Part shown: positions 19,163-27,736 of the stretch, piece by piece
How the letters are laid out: each line of letters starts with the position of its first letter
How positions within the stretch are numbered: position 1 is the stretch's first letter
Source of the DNA: an uncultured Granulosicoccus sp.
GTDB lineage: Bacteria; Pseudomonadota; Gammaproteobacteria; Granulosicoccales; Granulosicoccaceae
Direction of reading: 5' to 3'
DNA: 64,000 nt
Assembly: GCA_947492525.1 (NCBI GenBank)
Contig: CANLNQ010000019.1
Span: forward strand, 1-64,000
Notes under the pieces: generated by a model
The model's database searches: none
Told to the model about the DNA's origin: nothing
Seen by the model: only the letters and a program-made list of their open reading frames with translations
Position numbers and translations under genes: made by a program

Positions 19163-20854
19163 ATGAAAGACCCTTCACTGTTCAATACAGGAAAGCATAC
19201 CGGAGACGGAGAAGCCCGCAGTGGTATCTTCACGCGCCTGATTTCCTGGATGCATCTGAAGGATGAGCATCCACTGCTGCCTCTGTCGCTGGCACGTTAC
19301 GTCCCTATCTCGGTATTACTCAATTTCCTGGGAGTCATGCTGCTGGTGATCATGGGGTTCGATACCCTGCTCGCCGCCTTCCTGACAAACGTACCACTCA
19401 ATGGCTTGATCATCACCATCATGCTGATCGGTGTCGGCATGTCGATCGTTGCCAATCTGAAACTGTGGATGACAGGTCTGTACCTGAATCGGCTGGGCAA
19501 TGTGGCCATGCAGTTCAGAATACGGGATGAGGAAATTGCAAGTCTGCAGCGTCAACTGACACGAAAGGCGTCGATACTCGACTGCAAGAACATGCAGAAC
19601 CTGCTGGACAATCTGCGGAACATGGGCGCACTCAATGTCAATGACAATGATGCGCGCATGATCAAGTCGAAGCTCGGAGCACGGATTAGCCGAGGGCGTG
19701 GCAAGGTGTCTTTCCTCGGCGGTTTGCTCGTCATGCTGGGCTTGCTCGGCACCTTTCTCGGACTGCTGGGCACCATTGATGCGGTCGGTGAGGCCATGGC
19801 CGGCATGGCGACGATCGGTTCGGATTCCGGTGAAGGCGGGGGCATGTCCGGATTCATTTCCAGTCTCGCAGCTCCTCTGCAGGGGATGGGACTGGCCTTC
19901 AGTTCCTCTCTCTTCGGTTTGTCAGGCAGCTTGCTGGTGGGTACCTTCCAGTTCTTCTCGAATGGTGCCCAGGATCATTTCATCGAAGGGGTCAGCCGCT
20001 GGCTTGATGAGCAGATTCCCGGCATGGTGCAGGCCAACAAGGCTGCTGGACGCCGATCCGACGGACCACCCGTTGCCGATGCCGAGCTCAAGGCCTGGAT
20101 TGTCGGCTTCATTCAGTCTTCCCAGAATACACAACGCGAACTGGCCGATGTGGTCGATGCAATTCTGATTTCCGCCGATGCATCGCATCGTGCCATCGAG
20201 AACAACGACCTGCTGCTTCGTCAGCAGGAAACTCTGGCAGGCAGCATCGACAATCTCAATCAAGCCGTACTGGCAATGATGGAGCAACAGGCTCGTGTCG
20301 AATCGGTGCTGAGCGTGGACTTCGCCAGATCCCTGATCGAAGGGCAAACGTTCATCGGAGACCGCCTGAATACGCTGGATCAGCAATTCGGTTTCATCGT
20401 CAATTCCCAGCAGCAACTCGCCTCCAGCCTGGACGGTCTGTCTCGCACTCTGCAGGAAGAAATACCGCGCCATGTGCTGCAGACCTCGGACCGGGTAAGC
20501 AAGGCACTTGACAGGATCAATGCGAAGATGGCGCGACTCTCGACGCAGGATCAGGTTCATGTCAGCGAATTGGCGGCACAGATCAAAAGACTGGAGAAGA
20601 TGGTCATCGTCTCTGATCGACGATCCGTGCAGCGGGATCAGAAAGTGCAGACAAATCTGCAGCATCAATTCCGACGCGAATCGGACAAGTTGAAGAAGAC
20701 CATCGGGGACAATATTGCCTCGTCCGTCAACAAGGATGTCATTCCTTTCATCGCCAAGGAGCAGCGAGAGCTGCAGAAACTTGCCAGACTCATCGACAAG
20801 CAGTACGGGCGTCGTGAGGATGACAAGGAAGATCCCGATGCCGGGGTGGCATGA
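19163..20854 (+). CDS. MotA/TolQ/ExbB-type proton-channel subunit in the secretion operon (SiiB-like)
   Basis: The protein has 563 residues with four predicted membrane helices at about 48-74, 79-103, 184-206 and 241-265. The third carries LLGTFLGLLGTI, which resembles the conserved TolQ/ExbB/MotA pore helix (GLxGTVxG). After the fourth helix there is a roughly 295-residue, highly charged, heptad-like cytoplasmic tail, far longer than in TolQ (about 230 residues in total). It lies between the membrane fusion protein (5 nt gap) and a MotB-like partner (51 nt gap). The analogy is Salmonella SiiB, which with SiiA forms a proton channel for the SPI-4 giant-adhesin type I system. The family call rests on helix pattern and motif; the role in energising or gating secretion is inferred. 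Confidence 0.82.
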   Translation: MKDPSLFNTGKHTGDGEARSGIFTRLISWMHLKDEHPLLPLSLARYVPISVLLNFLGVMLLVIMGFDTLLAAFLTNVPLNGLIITIMLIGVGMSIVANLKLWMTGLYLNRLGNVAMQFRIRDEEIASLQRQLTRKASILDCKNMQNLLDNLRNMGALNVNDNDARMIKSKLGARISRGRGKVSFLGGLLVMLGLLGTFLGLLGTIDAVGEAMAGMATIGSDSGEGGGMSGFISSLAAPLQGMGLAFSSSLFGLSGSLLVGTFQFFSNGAQDHFIEGVSRWLDEQIPGMVQANKAAGRRSDGPPVADAELKAWIVGFIQSSQNTQRELADVVDAILISADASHRAIENNDLLLRQQETLAGSIDNLNQAVLAMMEQQARVESVLSVDFARSLIEGQTFIGDRLNTLDQQFGFIVNSQQQLASSLDGLSRTLQEEIPRHVLQTSDRVSKALDRINAKMARLSTQDQVHVSELAAQIKRLEKMVIVSDRRSVQRDQKVQTNLQHQFRRESDKLKKTIGDNIASSVNKDVIPFIAKEQRELQKLARLIDKQYGRREDDKEDPDAGVA

Positions 20855-20905
20855 AGAACGTCTTCAAGCGCCCTGCAACAGCATTGCTATCCGTGGACCT
20901 GAGTC

Positions 20906-21610
20906 ATGAATAGTGATGGAGGCTCGGATCTGGCGGCCAACTCATGGCCGGGTTTCGTCGATATTCTGTCGGCGGTTGTCATCATGTTCGTGTTCTTTGT
21001 TCTGATCACTGCCGCCGTTCTGTATTTCTACACCATAACCTACAAGGCAAAGATCGAAGGGCAGCCTGAGCCGGTCACCGAGATCGAGGACACGGCCAGT
21101 AGCGCTGCGAGACTGGAGGAACTGGAACGGGAGAACGAAGAGCTCAGGGAGCAGATGGAGTCGGCGCAGGAGCGGGCGAGCCAGGGCGGTGGTGCTGCCG
21201 AAACCGAAGCTGTCGAGGATACGCAAACCGTGGCACAGGCGTTTTCCGCGCAAGCCAGTGAGCAGCAGGTAGTGACATCGAATGAAGACCTGTCTCTGGT
21301 GCTATTCCATGACCCCGGAGCCATCACTGTCGATGACAACAGCGAGGCCAGGATCAATGAATTCATCGCCGAGATGGTCGAGAAATACGGGGCGGAGAAT
21401 CTGGAAATCGAATTGAATTCGCCGAAGGTTGCTAATGCTGCCACACAGAGTCGCGCAAAGCGATTGGCCGTTGCCAGAATGCTCAATGTGCGCAATACAC
21501 TACTCGATACGACGGCCGATCGGGCGAACATACAGCTGAAGGTTGTGGAGAATGAAGCCATTGAAGACTCCGACAACTGGACGCGTTTGAAGATCAATAT
21601 CCGCCAATGA
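20906..21610 (+). CDS. MotB/OmpA-like stator partner (SiiA-like), one membrane helix plus periplasmic domain
   Basis: This 234-residue protein has a single N-terminal helix starting WPGFVDILSAVVIMFVFF. Asp19 sits in the helix where MotB, TolR and SiiA place their proton-carrying aspartate. A glutamate-rich coiled segment (about 70-110) leads to a compact C-terminal domain (about 130-234) with an OmpA-like pattern: a strand, a SEARINEF helix, a strand LEIELNSP, then a helix SRAKRLAVARML. The usual OmpA peptidoglycan-binding residues are not obvious to me, so peptidoglycan binding is a guess. The stop overlaps the next start (ATGA). Length and topology match SiiA rather than full MotB (about 300 residues). 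Confidence 0.8.
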   Translation: MNSDGGSDLAANSWPGFVDILSAVVIMFVFFVLITAAVLYFYTITYKAKIEGQPEPVTEIEDTASSAARLEELERENEELREQMESAQERASQGGGAAETEAVEDTQTVAQAFSAQASEQQVVTSNEDLSLVLFHDPGAITVDDNSEARINEFIAEMVEKYGAENLEIELNSPKVANAATQSRAKRLAVARMLNVRNTLLDTTADRANIQLKVVENEAIEDSDNWTRLKINIRQ

Positions 21611-23016
21611 TTTCAATCAACGCTGACACCGCATTCAGGATCAGGCATCGACGTGCGATGCTGTTCATCATGCTCTTGCAGTTCATCTGTGTTGCGCCCC
21701 TGATGGCGCAGTCGATTGCCGAACAAGAGGAGCCTTCGTCCATCGCAGTATCCGGTGAGCAGGTTGAGCCTGTCGGGTTTCAGGCCTTGCTCCACAGGGC
21801 AATGGCCAGCAATCCTGCGATTGACATTGCAGATGCCAGAATCGATCAGGCCATCGAACTGTCGAGACAGAACGGCAGCTATCGTTTCCCTCGGATAGAA
21901 CTCAGCAGTACCCTGGGACCGGAATACAATGATCCGGCACCGAATACGGAATCCGGTCGCGACACGACCACTGGACGCAATCTGAAACTGAGCGTCACAC
22001 AGTTGTTGTATGACGGCGGCAGCTCTCGGGCAGAGTATGAACGTAGTCAGAAGCTCGAAGGTGCGGCAAATGCGGAAGCCAGAATCGAGGTCGAAGACCT
22101 GTTTCTGGATGTCGCCAGCAATTACATCGATTACTGGCGCTACCAGTACGAGCTGGCCCAGGCGGACCAATTTGTCACGACCATGAACGAACTGGTTGCA
22201 GACCTGGGGGCCATGTATCAGGGCGGGGCGGCGAGCAAGCTGGAAGTGGATTTCGCCAGAGCCAGACTTGCATCGGCTCAGGGTGTGAAGAGTTCGGCCA
22301 CGGCATCGCTGAACAACTCGCTCAGCGAACTGGAATACCTCGTACCAGGTCTGCAGAAATTCGAAGCCACGTCACCTGAGGAGTTTGCCGATATCCGGCT
22401 GCTGCCGCTTGCTGACTATATCGAGCAGGGTGGCGTGTCCAACAGCGGGTTCATGACAAATCGTTTCAGTCAGGAAGCGACGCAGCTACGAGTCAGTGCC
22501 CAGAAGGGGCGTTATCTTCCTTCCGTGGATTTCGAGCTCAGTGGTTCGATCATCGATGATGAAGGGGGCCCGACTGTTCAGCGTGACAAGCTGGCCGCCA
22601 AGTTGTTGATCAACTACACACTCTACAGTGGCGGCGAACGCAAGGGTGGAGTCAGGCGTGCCGAGGCACAACTGCGGGAGCTCGAAGCCGAACGGGCGCA
22701 GTTGGAACGTGACGTGTTCAGAGCCATCGACCAGTCCTACAACAGCATCACTTCTGCCCGACTGACGCTGGATGCGGTGGTCTCGGAGATCGAGGCCAAT
22801 GAGGATCTGCAGACGCTGAATCGCAGAAATCTGGAGCTGGGCACGATCAATATCATCGAACTTATCGACGTCGAGGAGCGCCTTTTCAATGCCCGCAGTC
22901 GCAAGGGAGAGGTCGTAGCCACGATGTATCAGGAGTACCTTGACCTGATGGTATCGGCCGGCCTGTCCGAGACCTTGCTGGAACGGTATGCTCTGCACTT
23001 GCCCGCGGGTCAGTGA
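21607..23016 (+). CDS. TolC-family outer-membrane channel of the type I secretion system
   Basis: This 469-residue outer-membrane efflux protein would complete the secretion conduit. A signal-peptide-like hydrophobic segment (about residues 18-35, ending near LMAQS) is followed by two tandem OEP repeats, typical of TolC/LapE/AggA. Markers include LLYDGGSSRAEYERS in the first repeat, YTLYSGGERKGGVRRAEAQ in the second, and a late NIIELIDVEERLFNAR helix. The start ATG overlaps the stop of the MotB-like gene by 4 nt. It is the last gene of the run; about 280 nt of non-coding sequence follow, with a 7-T run at 23166-23172 but no convincing hairpin before it. Confidence 0.93.
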   Translation: MISINADTAFRIRHRRAMLFIMLLQFICVAPLMAQSIAEQEEPSSIAVSGEQVEPVGFQALLHRAMASNPAIDIADARIDQAIELSRQNGSYRFPRIELSSTLGPEYNDPAPNTESGRDTTTGRNLKLSVTQLLYDGGSSRAEYERSQKLEGAANAEARIEVEDLFLDVASNYIDYWRYQYELAQADQFVTTMNELVADLGAMYQGGAASKLEVDFARARLASAQGVKSSATASLNNSLSELEYLVPGLQKFEATSPEEFADIRLLPLADYIEQGGVSNSGFMTNRFSQEATQLRVSAQKGRYLPSVDFELSGSIIDDEGGPTVQRDKLAAKLLINYTLYSGGERKGGVRRAEAQLRELEAERAQLERDVFRAIDQSYNSITSARLTLDAVVSEIEANEDLQTLNRRNLELGTINIIELIDVEERLFNARSRKGEVVATMYQEYLDLMVSAGLSETLLERYALHLPAGQ

Positions 23017-23298
23017 GCTGCCTGCTTGGCTGAATTGAGGCAAGGATCACTCAGTGTTTCTGGCGAGCTGCCGCCAAAGACAGTGTATGCCCTCGATCCC
23101 CATGCGGTTGTGAAAGGAGCCTTGACGCGGTTGAACGCTCCGAGCAGGAACAGGGAATCGATCGGGTTTTTTTCTCCTGACTTTGCGGGAGTGTTGGCAT
23201 TACCTGGGTGACACTTTGAATGACCAATCATATTCAGGGATGGAACCCGCTCTCGGCTGCTTTGGCTTCCGGTGCAGACAAATAAGGAATATTTCGAC

Positions 23299-24150
23299 AT
23301 GAGTCATGAACGCGATCTGACAGATCTGATCAACAGCAAGATAAGCAGTGGTGAGGTGGAACTACCTGTTTTCGATGATATTGCCTTGCAGATAAATCGT
23401 GAGGTCAATGAAAACAGACTGGATGCCGAACACATCTGCAGCATTATCGAAGAAGACCAGGTGCTGGTCACCGATCTTCTGCGCATGGCGAATTCATCAT
23501 TCTTCTCCGGGCTCTCACCGGTCAGCAATCTGCGAGAAGCTGCCGTACGCCTGGGCATCCGGCAGATAGCCTCCATCGTTTTTTCCGTGAGTCAGAAACG
23601 GCTCTACAGCGCATCCCGAGGCATGTTCAAGACTCGTTTGACGAGGCTGTGGCAGCATACTTCCGCTGTCTCCGTCGGGGCACGCTGGCTTGCCGCCAAT
23701 GCCGGATACCGAAATCTTGCTGACGAGGCCTTTGTTGCCGGGCTGCTGCACGACATCGGCAAGTTGTCACTGCTGTGCATACTGGAAGAACTCATCAGCA
23801 GTGAGGGGCTGGAGCTGTCCGATGAAACCATCGACAGTGTGTTGCAGGACATGCACAGTGAGCACGGCGCCCAGCTGTTGACAATGTGGAACCTGCCCGA
23901 ATCCTACAAGACGATCGTGCTGCATCTGAATGATGCGGTAGCGAATCCTCACAACCCCGTCCTGTGCATGATTCGTCTGGTCGACAAGGCCTGCATTCTG
24001 GAGGACATCAACGATATTCCCTCGGATGAGCATGTCGAACTCGAAAAGATGCCTGAAGTGGCTGCACTGTCATTATCGGATGGCGACCTGGCAGAGCTGC
24101 GGCTGGTACTGCAGGAAGTCCGGGGCGAGCGGCAGGCTGCTGCTGCCTGA
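23299..24150 (+). CDS. HDOD-domain signalling protein
   Basis: From the ATG at 23299 the protein is 283 residues. That start has AAGGA ten bases upstream; a GTG at 23272 would add nine residues but has no ribosome site. The HDOD domain (HD-related output domain) covers about residues 10-210: an inter-helix LLRMANSSFFSG segment, IRQIASIVFSVS, and an HD-like ADEAFVAGLLHDIGKL. HDOD proteins usually act as non-enzymatic adaptors in two-component or cyclic-di-GMP control of motility and attachment. No other domain is visible. It stands alone, in the same direction as the secretion operon. A regulatory link to the adhesin is only suggested by position. Confidence 0.86.
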   Translation: MSHERDLTDLINSKISSGEVELPVFDDIALQINREVNENRLDAEHICSIIEEDQVLVTDLLRMANSSFFSGLSPVSNLREAAVRLGIRQIASIVFSVSQKRLYSASRGMFKTRLTRLWQHTSAVSVGARWLAANAGYRNLADEAFVAGLLHDIGKLSLLCILEELISSEGLELSDETIDSVLQDMHSEHGAQLLTMWNLPESYKTIVLHLNDAVANPHNPVLCMIRLVDKACILEDINDIPSDEHVELEKMPEVAALSLSDGDLAELRLVLQEVRGERQAAAA

Positions 24151-24287
24151 GGTCTGTCGCGACGGAATCGGTTATGTGTCGGCCTTGACTTCCTCGACCA
24201 ACCATTGGAAAGTTGCGGGTAACACTCGGAAGTGATTGCCGGGTACCCCGATTCATTACATCAAGATTCCAATGAGGACAGGCAAGC

Positions 24288-24479
24288 GTGGATAATTTTC
24301 TGGCAAATCTCAAGGTTCTGCTTGCAGAAGCTGCCGACAATGTGATGGTGGCCGGTAGCTGGCTGTTCCTGATCATCGCGTTTTTCTTTGCCATGTCAGA
24401 GCCCAAGGCGGCCTTGTTGCCGCTGGCGATCGGTGTCGGCTGTTTCCTGCTGGCTCGCAGGGGTGACACCGAAGTCTGA
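24288..24479 (+). CDS. Small two-helix membrane protein, unknown function
   Basis: This 63-residue product starts at a GTG with GAGGA nine bases upstream; the nearby ATG at 24272 is out of frame and closes after seven codons. Two hydrophobic stretches (about 20-37, VMVAGSWLFLIIAFFFAM, and 42-56, ALLPLAIGVGCFLLA) are separated by a short SEPK turn, and the protein ends in a charged RRGDTEV tail. I do not recognise the family. The good ribosome site and hydrophobic pattern support a real gene. A degenerate tandem repeat starts about 15 bp after the stop. Confidence 0.55.
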   Translation: MDNFLANLKVLLAEAADNVMVAGSWLFLIIAFFFAMSEPKAALLPLAIGVGCFLLARRGDTEV

Positions 24480-24493
24480 CTGCACAGCTATGG

Positions 24494-24668
24494 GGCGCCT
24501 GGCCAGGGATGCCTGACCGGGCATTCTCGACCGAGCGTTCCTGACCAGGCATTCTCGACCAGGCGCGCCCTGGCAGAGTACGCCTGGCAAAGGTATGCTC
24601 AACTCGGGCACGTCTGGCCTAGGTACGCCCAACCCGGGTACGCCTGGCCTAGGTACGCCCAACCAGAT
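24494..24668. repeat. Degenerate 15/30-bp tandem repeat filling the intergenic gap
   Basis: The 335-bp gap before the diguanylate cyclase gene is largely repeat. Three 30-bp units at 24576-24605, 24606-24635 and 24636-24665 share the pattern GGYACGCCTGGCCTAGGTAC followed by GCCCAACYCG. The last two are nearly identical. Each unit is two 15-bp halves. Older, more diverged 14-15-bp halves (ATTCTCGACC / TTCCTGACC) extend back to about 24494. No promoter or hairpin terminator stood out; the minus strand can be read as a PG-rich peptide but that is a by-product of the repeat. Confidence 0.8.
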
Positions 24669-24814
24669 ACACCGGCACGTGTTCAGCTTGTGATGCCGCG
24701 CAAGAAAGCACCGATAGCCTGATCCTGTCGTCCGCGTCAGTCATCAAGTACTGGCTCACTCAGCCGCTGTTTCAGGCAGAGGGAGGTCTATCTCCAGTAT
24801 CCTGACAGCGGCTG

Positions 24815-26707
24815 ATGTTCTTTAGGGAAAACAGAAGGATAGGTCTGTTCCGGCGCTGGCTGTTGATGCTCGTGTTCTGGCTGCTGTACTCTGGTATGGG
24901 GCATGCGGCGCAAACGCTGACTCAGCGTTTCGTTCCCCCGGTGGAGCCGTCGATGACTATTCTCGAAGACCCGACGAGAGAGCTTGGCATAGAGGACGTC
25001 CTGCGGTCGGTCGATCTGTTTACCACCCGTGTCGAATCGTCGGTCAACTTCGGTTTCACACGCTCGGCCTACTGGTTTGCAATGCCACTGGAACGCCCGG
25101 CCAGCGGCGACTCCCTGCTACTGAAGGTGTCATATCCGCTGCTGGATGAGATCGAACTGTATGTTCTGTCTGACAGTGGCAGATCGGAACGATTTCGGGC
25201 AGGGGACACCATGGCGTTCGAGGAACGCCAGATCAATCACCGTGCCTTCGTGTTTCCGATCGCCTTTCTTCCGCAGGAAGAGTCGTTGCAGATCTACATG
25301 CGTGTGTCCACAACAAGCGCCTTGCAGGTTCCGGTCAGCATCTGGCAACCAGAGTCCTTCCATGCCGAGAGTTACGACGAGCAGATCCTGCTGGGTTTAT
25401 ACTACGGCTTGTTATTGGCCATCATGATCTCCAATGCCATGATGGCCTTGTCGGTGAGAGAACCCGCGTACGCCTACTACGCGCTGTATATCCTGTTCTA
25501 TGGCGGATTCCAGATGTGCGTGAACGGGCTGGCCTTCGAGTACGTCTGGCCCACATCCACCTATCTGGCCGAGAAGGGAACGCTCTTGTGCATGGCCCTC
25601 AGTGCTACCCTGGCGGCGGCCTTCTCGGCGGAGTTGCTCGAGATACGGCAGCGACGTGATCACCTGAAACGCCTGTTCATGGTCTTCGGTGCCTGCAATC
25701 TGGCGTCACTGCCGATAGGTCTGCTGATGCCTTACGCATACGCCATTCAGATTCAGACCTTGCTGGTCACGCTTGGCACGCTTCTGTTCTTCTATGCCGG
25801 CGTCAGGCAGCTTCGCCGCGGCGTTGCAGTAGCCCGATATTTCCTGCTCGCCTGGACGATGTTTCTGCTGGGTATCTTCATCTACGGCACGAAGACCTAC
25901 GCCCTGTTACCCGAAAACCTCTTTACGGAATATGCCATTCAGGTGGGTTCAGCGCTGGAAACCATTCTTCTGTCGTTTGCCATCGCGCACCGATTCAAGG
26001 TCTTGCGAGAGGACAAACTGCGTCTGCAGAGAGAATCCACCGAGTTGCTCGAAACACGGGTTGCCGAACGGACTGTGGCGCTGGAGCAGACTCTGGGTGA
26101 GTTGTCCGTCGTCAATACACGTCTGGAGAGGCTCAGCATCATCGACTCACTGAGTGGCGTATTCAATCGTGCCTACTTCAACGTGCACCTGGATCGATTG
26201 TGGGAGGCTGCACGTCTCGAACAGAAGCCCTTGGCCGTTCTGATGATCGATATCGACAATTTCAAGAAAGTGAATGACAACCACGGGCACCTGATCGGTG
26301 ACAACATCATCAGCATTGTCAGCAAGCTGATCTCCGAATCGGTATCCCGTGAAGAGGATTTTGTGGCTCGTTACGGCGGTGAGGAGTTTGCAGTGGTTCT
26401 GCCGGGTACCGAGCAGTCAGCCGCCGCGATGCTGGCCGAGCACATCCGCTCTGCTGTCAATGCCTTCGACAGTGATGTCGAGGCACTGGCCAGGGTAGGG
26501 CGAATCAGTGTCAGCATTGGCGTCGCCGCCAGGATACCCGATGCAGAACGCCCCGAGGCCGGCAGCAAAATTCTCCTGGCACTGGCAGATGATGCATTGT
26601 ACAAGGCCAAACACGACGGCAGAAATCGTGTGAGTCAGGCGATTGATGATGCAGAGCCCCCTGATCCGGATGAAGGGCTCGATTTCGGCGCCCTGACTCT
26701 GCGGTGA
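24815..26707 (+). CDS. Membrane diguanylate cyclase with 7TMR-DISM sensor (7TMR-DISMED2/7TM/GGDEF)
   Basis: This 630-residue protein should make cyclic-di-GMP from two GTP at the inner membrane. An N-terminal signal helix (about 12-32) is followed by a periplasmic 7TMR-DISMED2-like sensor (about 50-180, with STTSALQVPVSIWQP). Seven hydrophobic helices span about 195-400, then a short coiled coil (400-440), then a GGDEF domain. The catalytic signature is GGEEF at 521-525, compatible with activity. An inhibitory-site motif RxxD (R512-D515) lies exactly five residues upstream, so product feedback is likely. The start ATG follows the repeat tract. The sensed ligand is unknown (carbohydrates are common for this class). 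Cyclic-di-GMP normally promotes surface attachment, which fits the adhesin operon nearby, but no direct link is shown. Confidence 0.93.
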   Translation: MFFRENRRIGLFRRWLLMLVFWLLYSGMGHAAQTLTQRFVPPVEPSMTILEDPTRELGIEDVLRSVDLFTTRVESSVNFGFTRSAYWFAMPLERPASGDSLLLKVSYPLLDEIELYVLSDSGRSERFRAGDTMAFEERQINHRAFVFPIAFLPQEESLQIYMRVSTTSALQVPVSIWQPESFHAESYDEQILLGLYYGLLLAIMISNAMMALSVREPAYAYYALYILFYGGFQMCVNGLAFEYVWPTSTYLAEKGTLLCMALSATLAAAFSAELLEIRQRRDHLKRLFMVFGACNLASLPIGLLMPYAYAIQIQTLLVTLGTLLFFYAGVRQLRRGVAVARYFLLAWTMFLLGIFIYGTKTYALLPENLFTEYAIQVGSALETILLSFAIAHRFKVLREDKLRLQRESTELLETRVAERTVALEQTLGELSVVNTRLERLSIIDSLSGVFNRAYFNVHLDRLWEAARLEQKPLAVLMIDIDNFKKVNDNHGHLIGDNIISIVSKLISESVSREEDFVARYGGEEFAVVLPGTEQSAAAMLAEHIRSAVNAFDSDVEALARVGRISVSIGVAARIPDAERPEAGSKILLALADDALYKAKHDGRNRVSQAIDDAEPPDPDEGLDFGALTLR

Positions 26708-26834
26708 CCCTGCCACGGTTGATGGACGGTGGTTGCTTCTGGTGCCATTCGAAGCGTGGCTGTGGTGGAACCGTTTCGGCGGCAGCTGAAGTACCATAGT
26801 TTCCCCGATCCCACGTCTATCATGGTTCTGTTCA

Positions 26835-27707
26835 ATGTCTCAGCTTGTTACTTCGCGCAATGAATTGATTCTCAAGGCTGCCTGCAAGGCCGAGAGTGGC
26901 ATTGTCGCAGCCGTCACAACCTTTCTCGCTGATCGTGGTGCCTACATCAGTGAGCTGTCCCAGTTCGATGATCCGGCAACCGGTCGTTTCTCGTTACGCT
27001 CGCGCTTCCACGTTGCCAGCGGTGATGCCACGCTGGAGCAGTTGCAGGAACAATTCGAAGAGGTGGCTGCCCGATTCGAAATGGAGTGGAATCTGCTGTC
27101 GGCCGATGCCCCCACACGCACCCTGATCATGGTAAGCAAGTTCGACCATTGCCTGGATGATCTGCTCTACAGGCTGAAGAAGGGTGAACTGAACATGGAA
27201 ATCACGGCTGTGGTATCCAATCATCTGGATCTGCGCCCCATGGCGGAGCGCGAAGGCATTCGCTTCGTCTATCTGCCGATAACGCCCGACAACAAGCCTC
27301 AGCAGGAAAAGGCCTTGATGGAGTTGATCGAGGAAACCGACACAGAACTGGTGGTGCTTGCGCGCTACATGCAGGTTCTGTCTGACACCATGTGCAAGCA
27401 CCTCAGTGGCCGCGCCATCAACATCCATCATTCGTTTCTGCCCGGTTTCAAGGGCGCGCGACCCTATCACCAGGCCTACGATCGTGGTGTCAAACTGATC
27501 GGAGCCACAGCGCATTACGTCACTTCCGACCTCGACGAAGGGCCCATCATCGAGCAGAGTGTGCAGCCGGTTGATCATACCTACACCCCGGAGCAGCTGG
27601 TGGCAGTAGGTCGTGACACCGAGACGGTGGCACTGGCCCGGGCTGTCAGATTGCATGTCGAGCACCGCGTGTTTCTGCACGGCAACAAGACCGTGATCTT
27701 CCGCTAG
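26835..27707 (+). CDS. purU: Formyltetrahydrofolate deformylase PurU
   Basis: PurU hydrolyses 10-formyl-tetrahydrofolate to formate and tetrahydrofolate, balancing one-carbon pools and supplying formate for purine synthesis. The 290-residue length fits the family (about 280). An N-terminal ACT domain (about 10-90) precedes a formyltransferase catalytic domain with INIHHSFLPGFKGARPYHQA and the catalytic aspartate in SDLDEGPIIEQ. A cytoplasmic enzyme. It starts after a 127-nt gap and is followed after 29 nt by a glutamine amidotransferase gene, so the two are probably co-transcribed. Confidence 0.95.
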   Translation: MSQLVTSRNELILKAACKAESGIVAAVTTFLADRGAYISELSQFDDPATGRFSLRSRFHVASGDATLEQLQEQFEEVAARFEMEWNLLSADAPTRTLIMVSKFDHCLDDLLYRLKKGELNMEITAVVSNHLDLRPMAEREGIRFVYLPITPDNKPQQEKALMELIEETDTELVVLARYMQVLSDTMCKHLSGRAINIHHSFLPGFKGARPYHQAYDRGVKLIGATAHYVTSDLDEGPIIEQSVQPVDHTYTPEQLVAVGRDTETVALARAVRLHVEHRVFLHGNKTVIFR

Positions 27708-27736
27708 GCGTGCCAGGTACAGGCCTGAGCAAAGCA

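Noticed and set aside
23150-23175. Seven-T run after the TolC gene as a rho-independent terminator
   Set aside because: No stable GC-rich stem directly precedes the T-run.
24396-24662. Minus-strand proline/glycine-rich frame
   Set aside because: Its repetitive peptide simply reflects the tandem DNA repeat and it overlaps the 63-codon gene.
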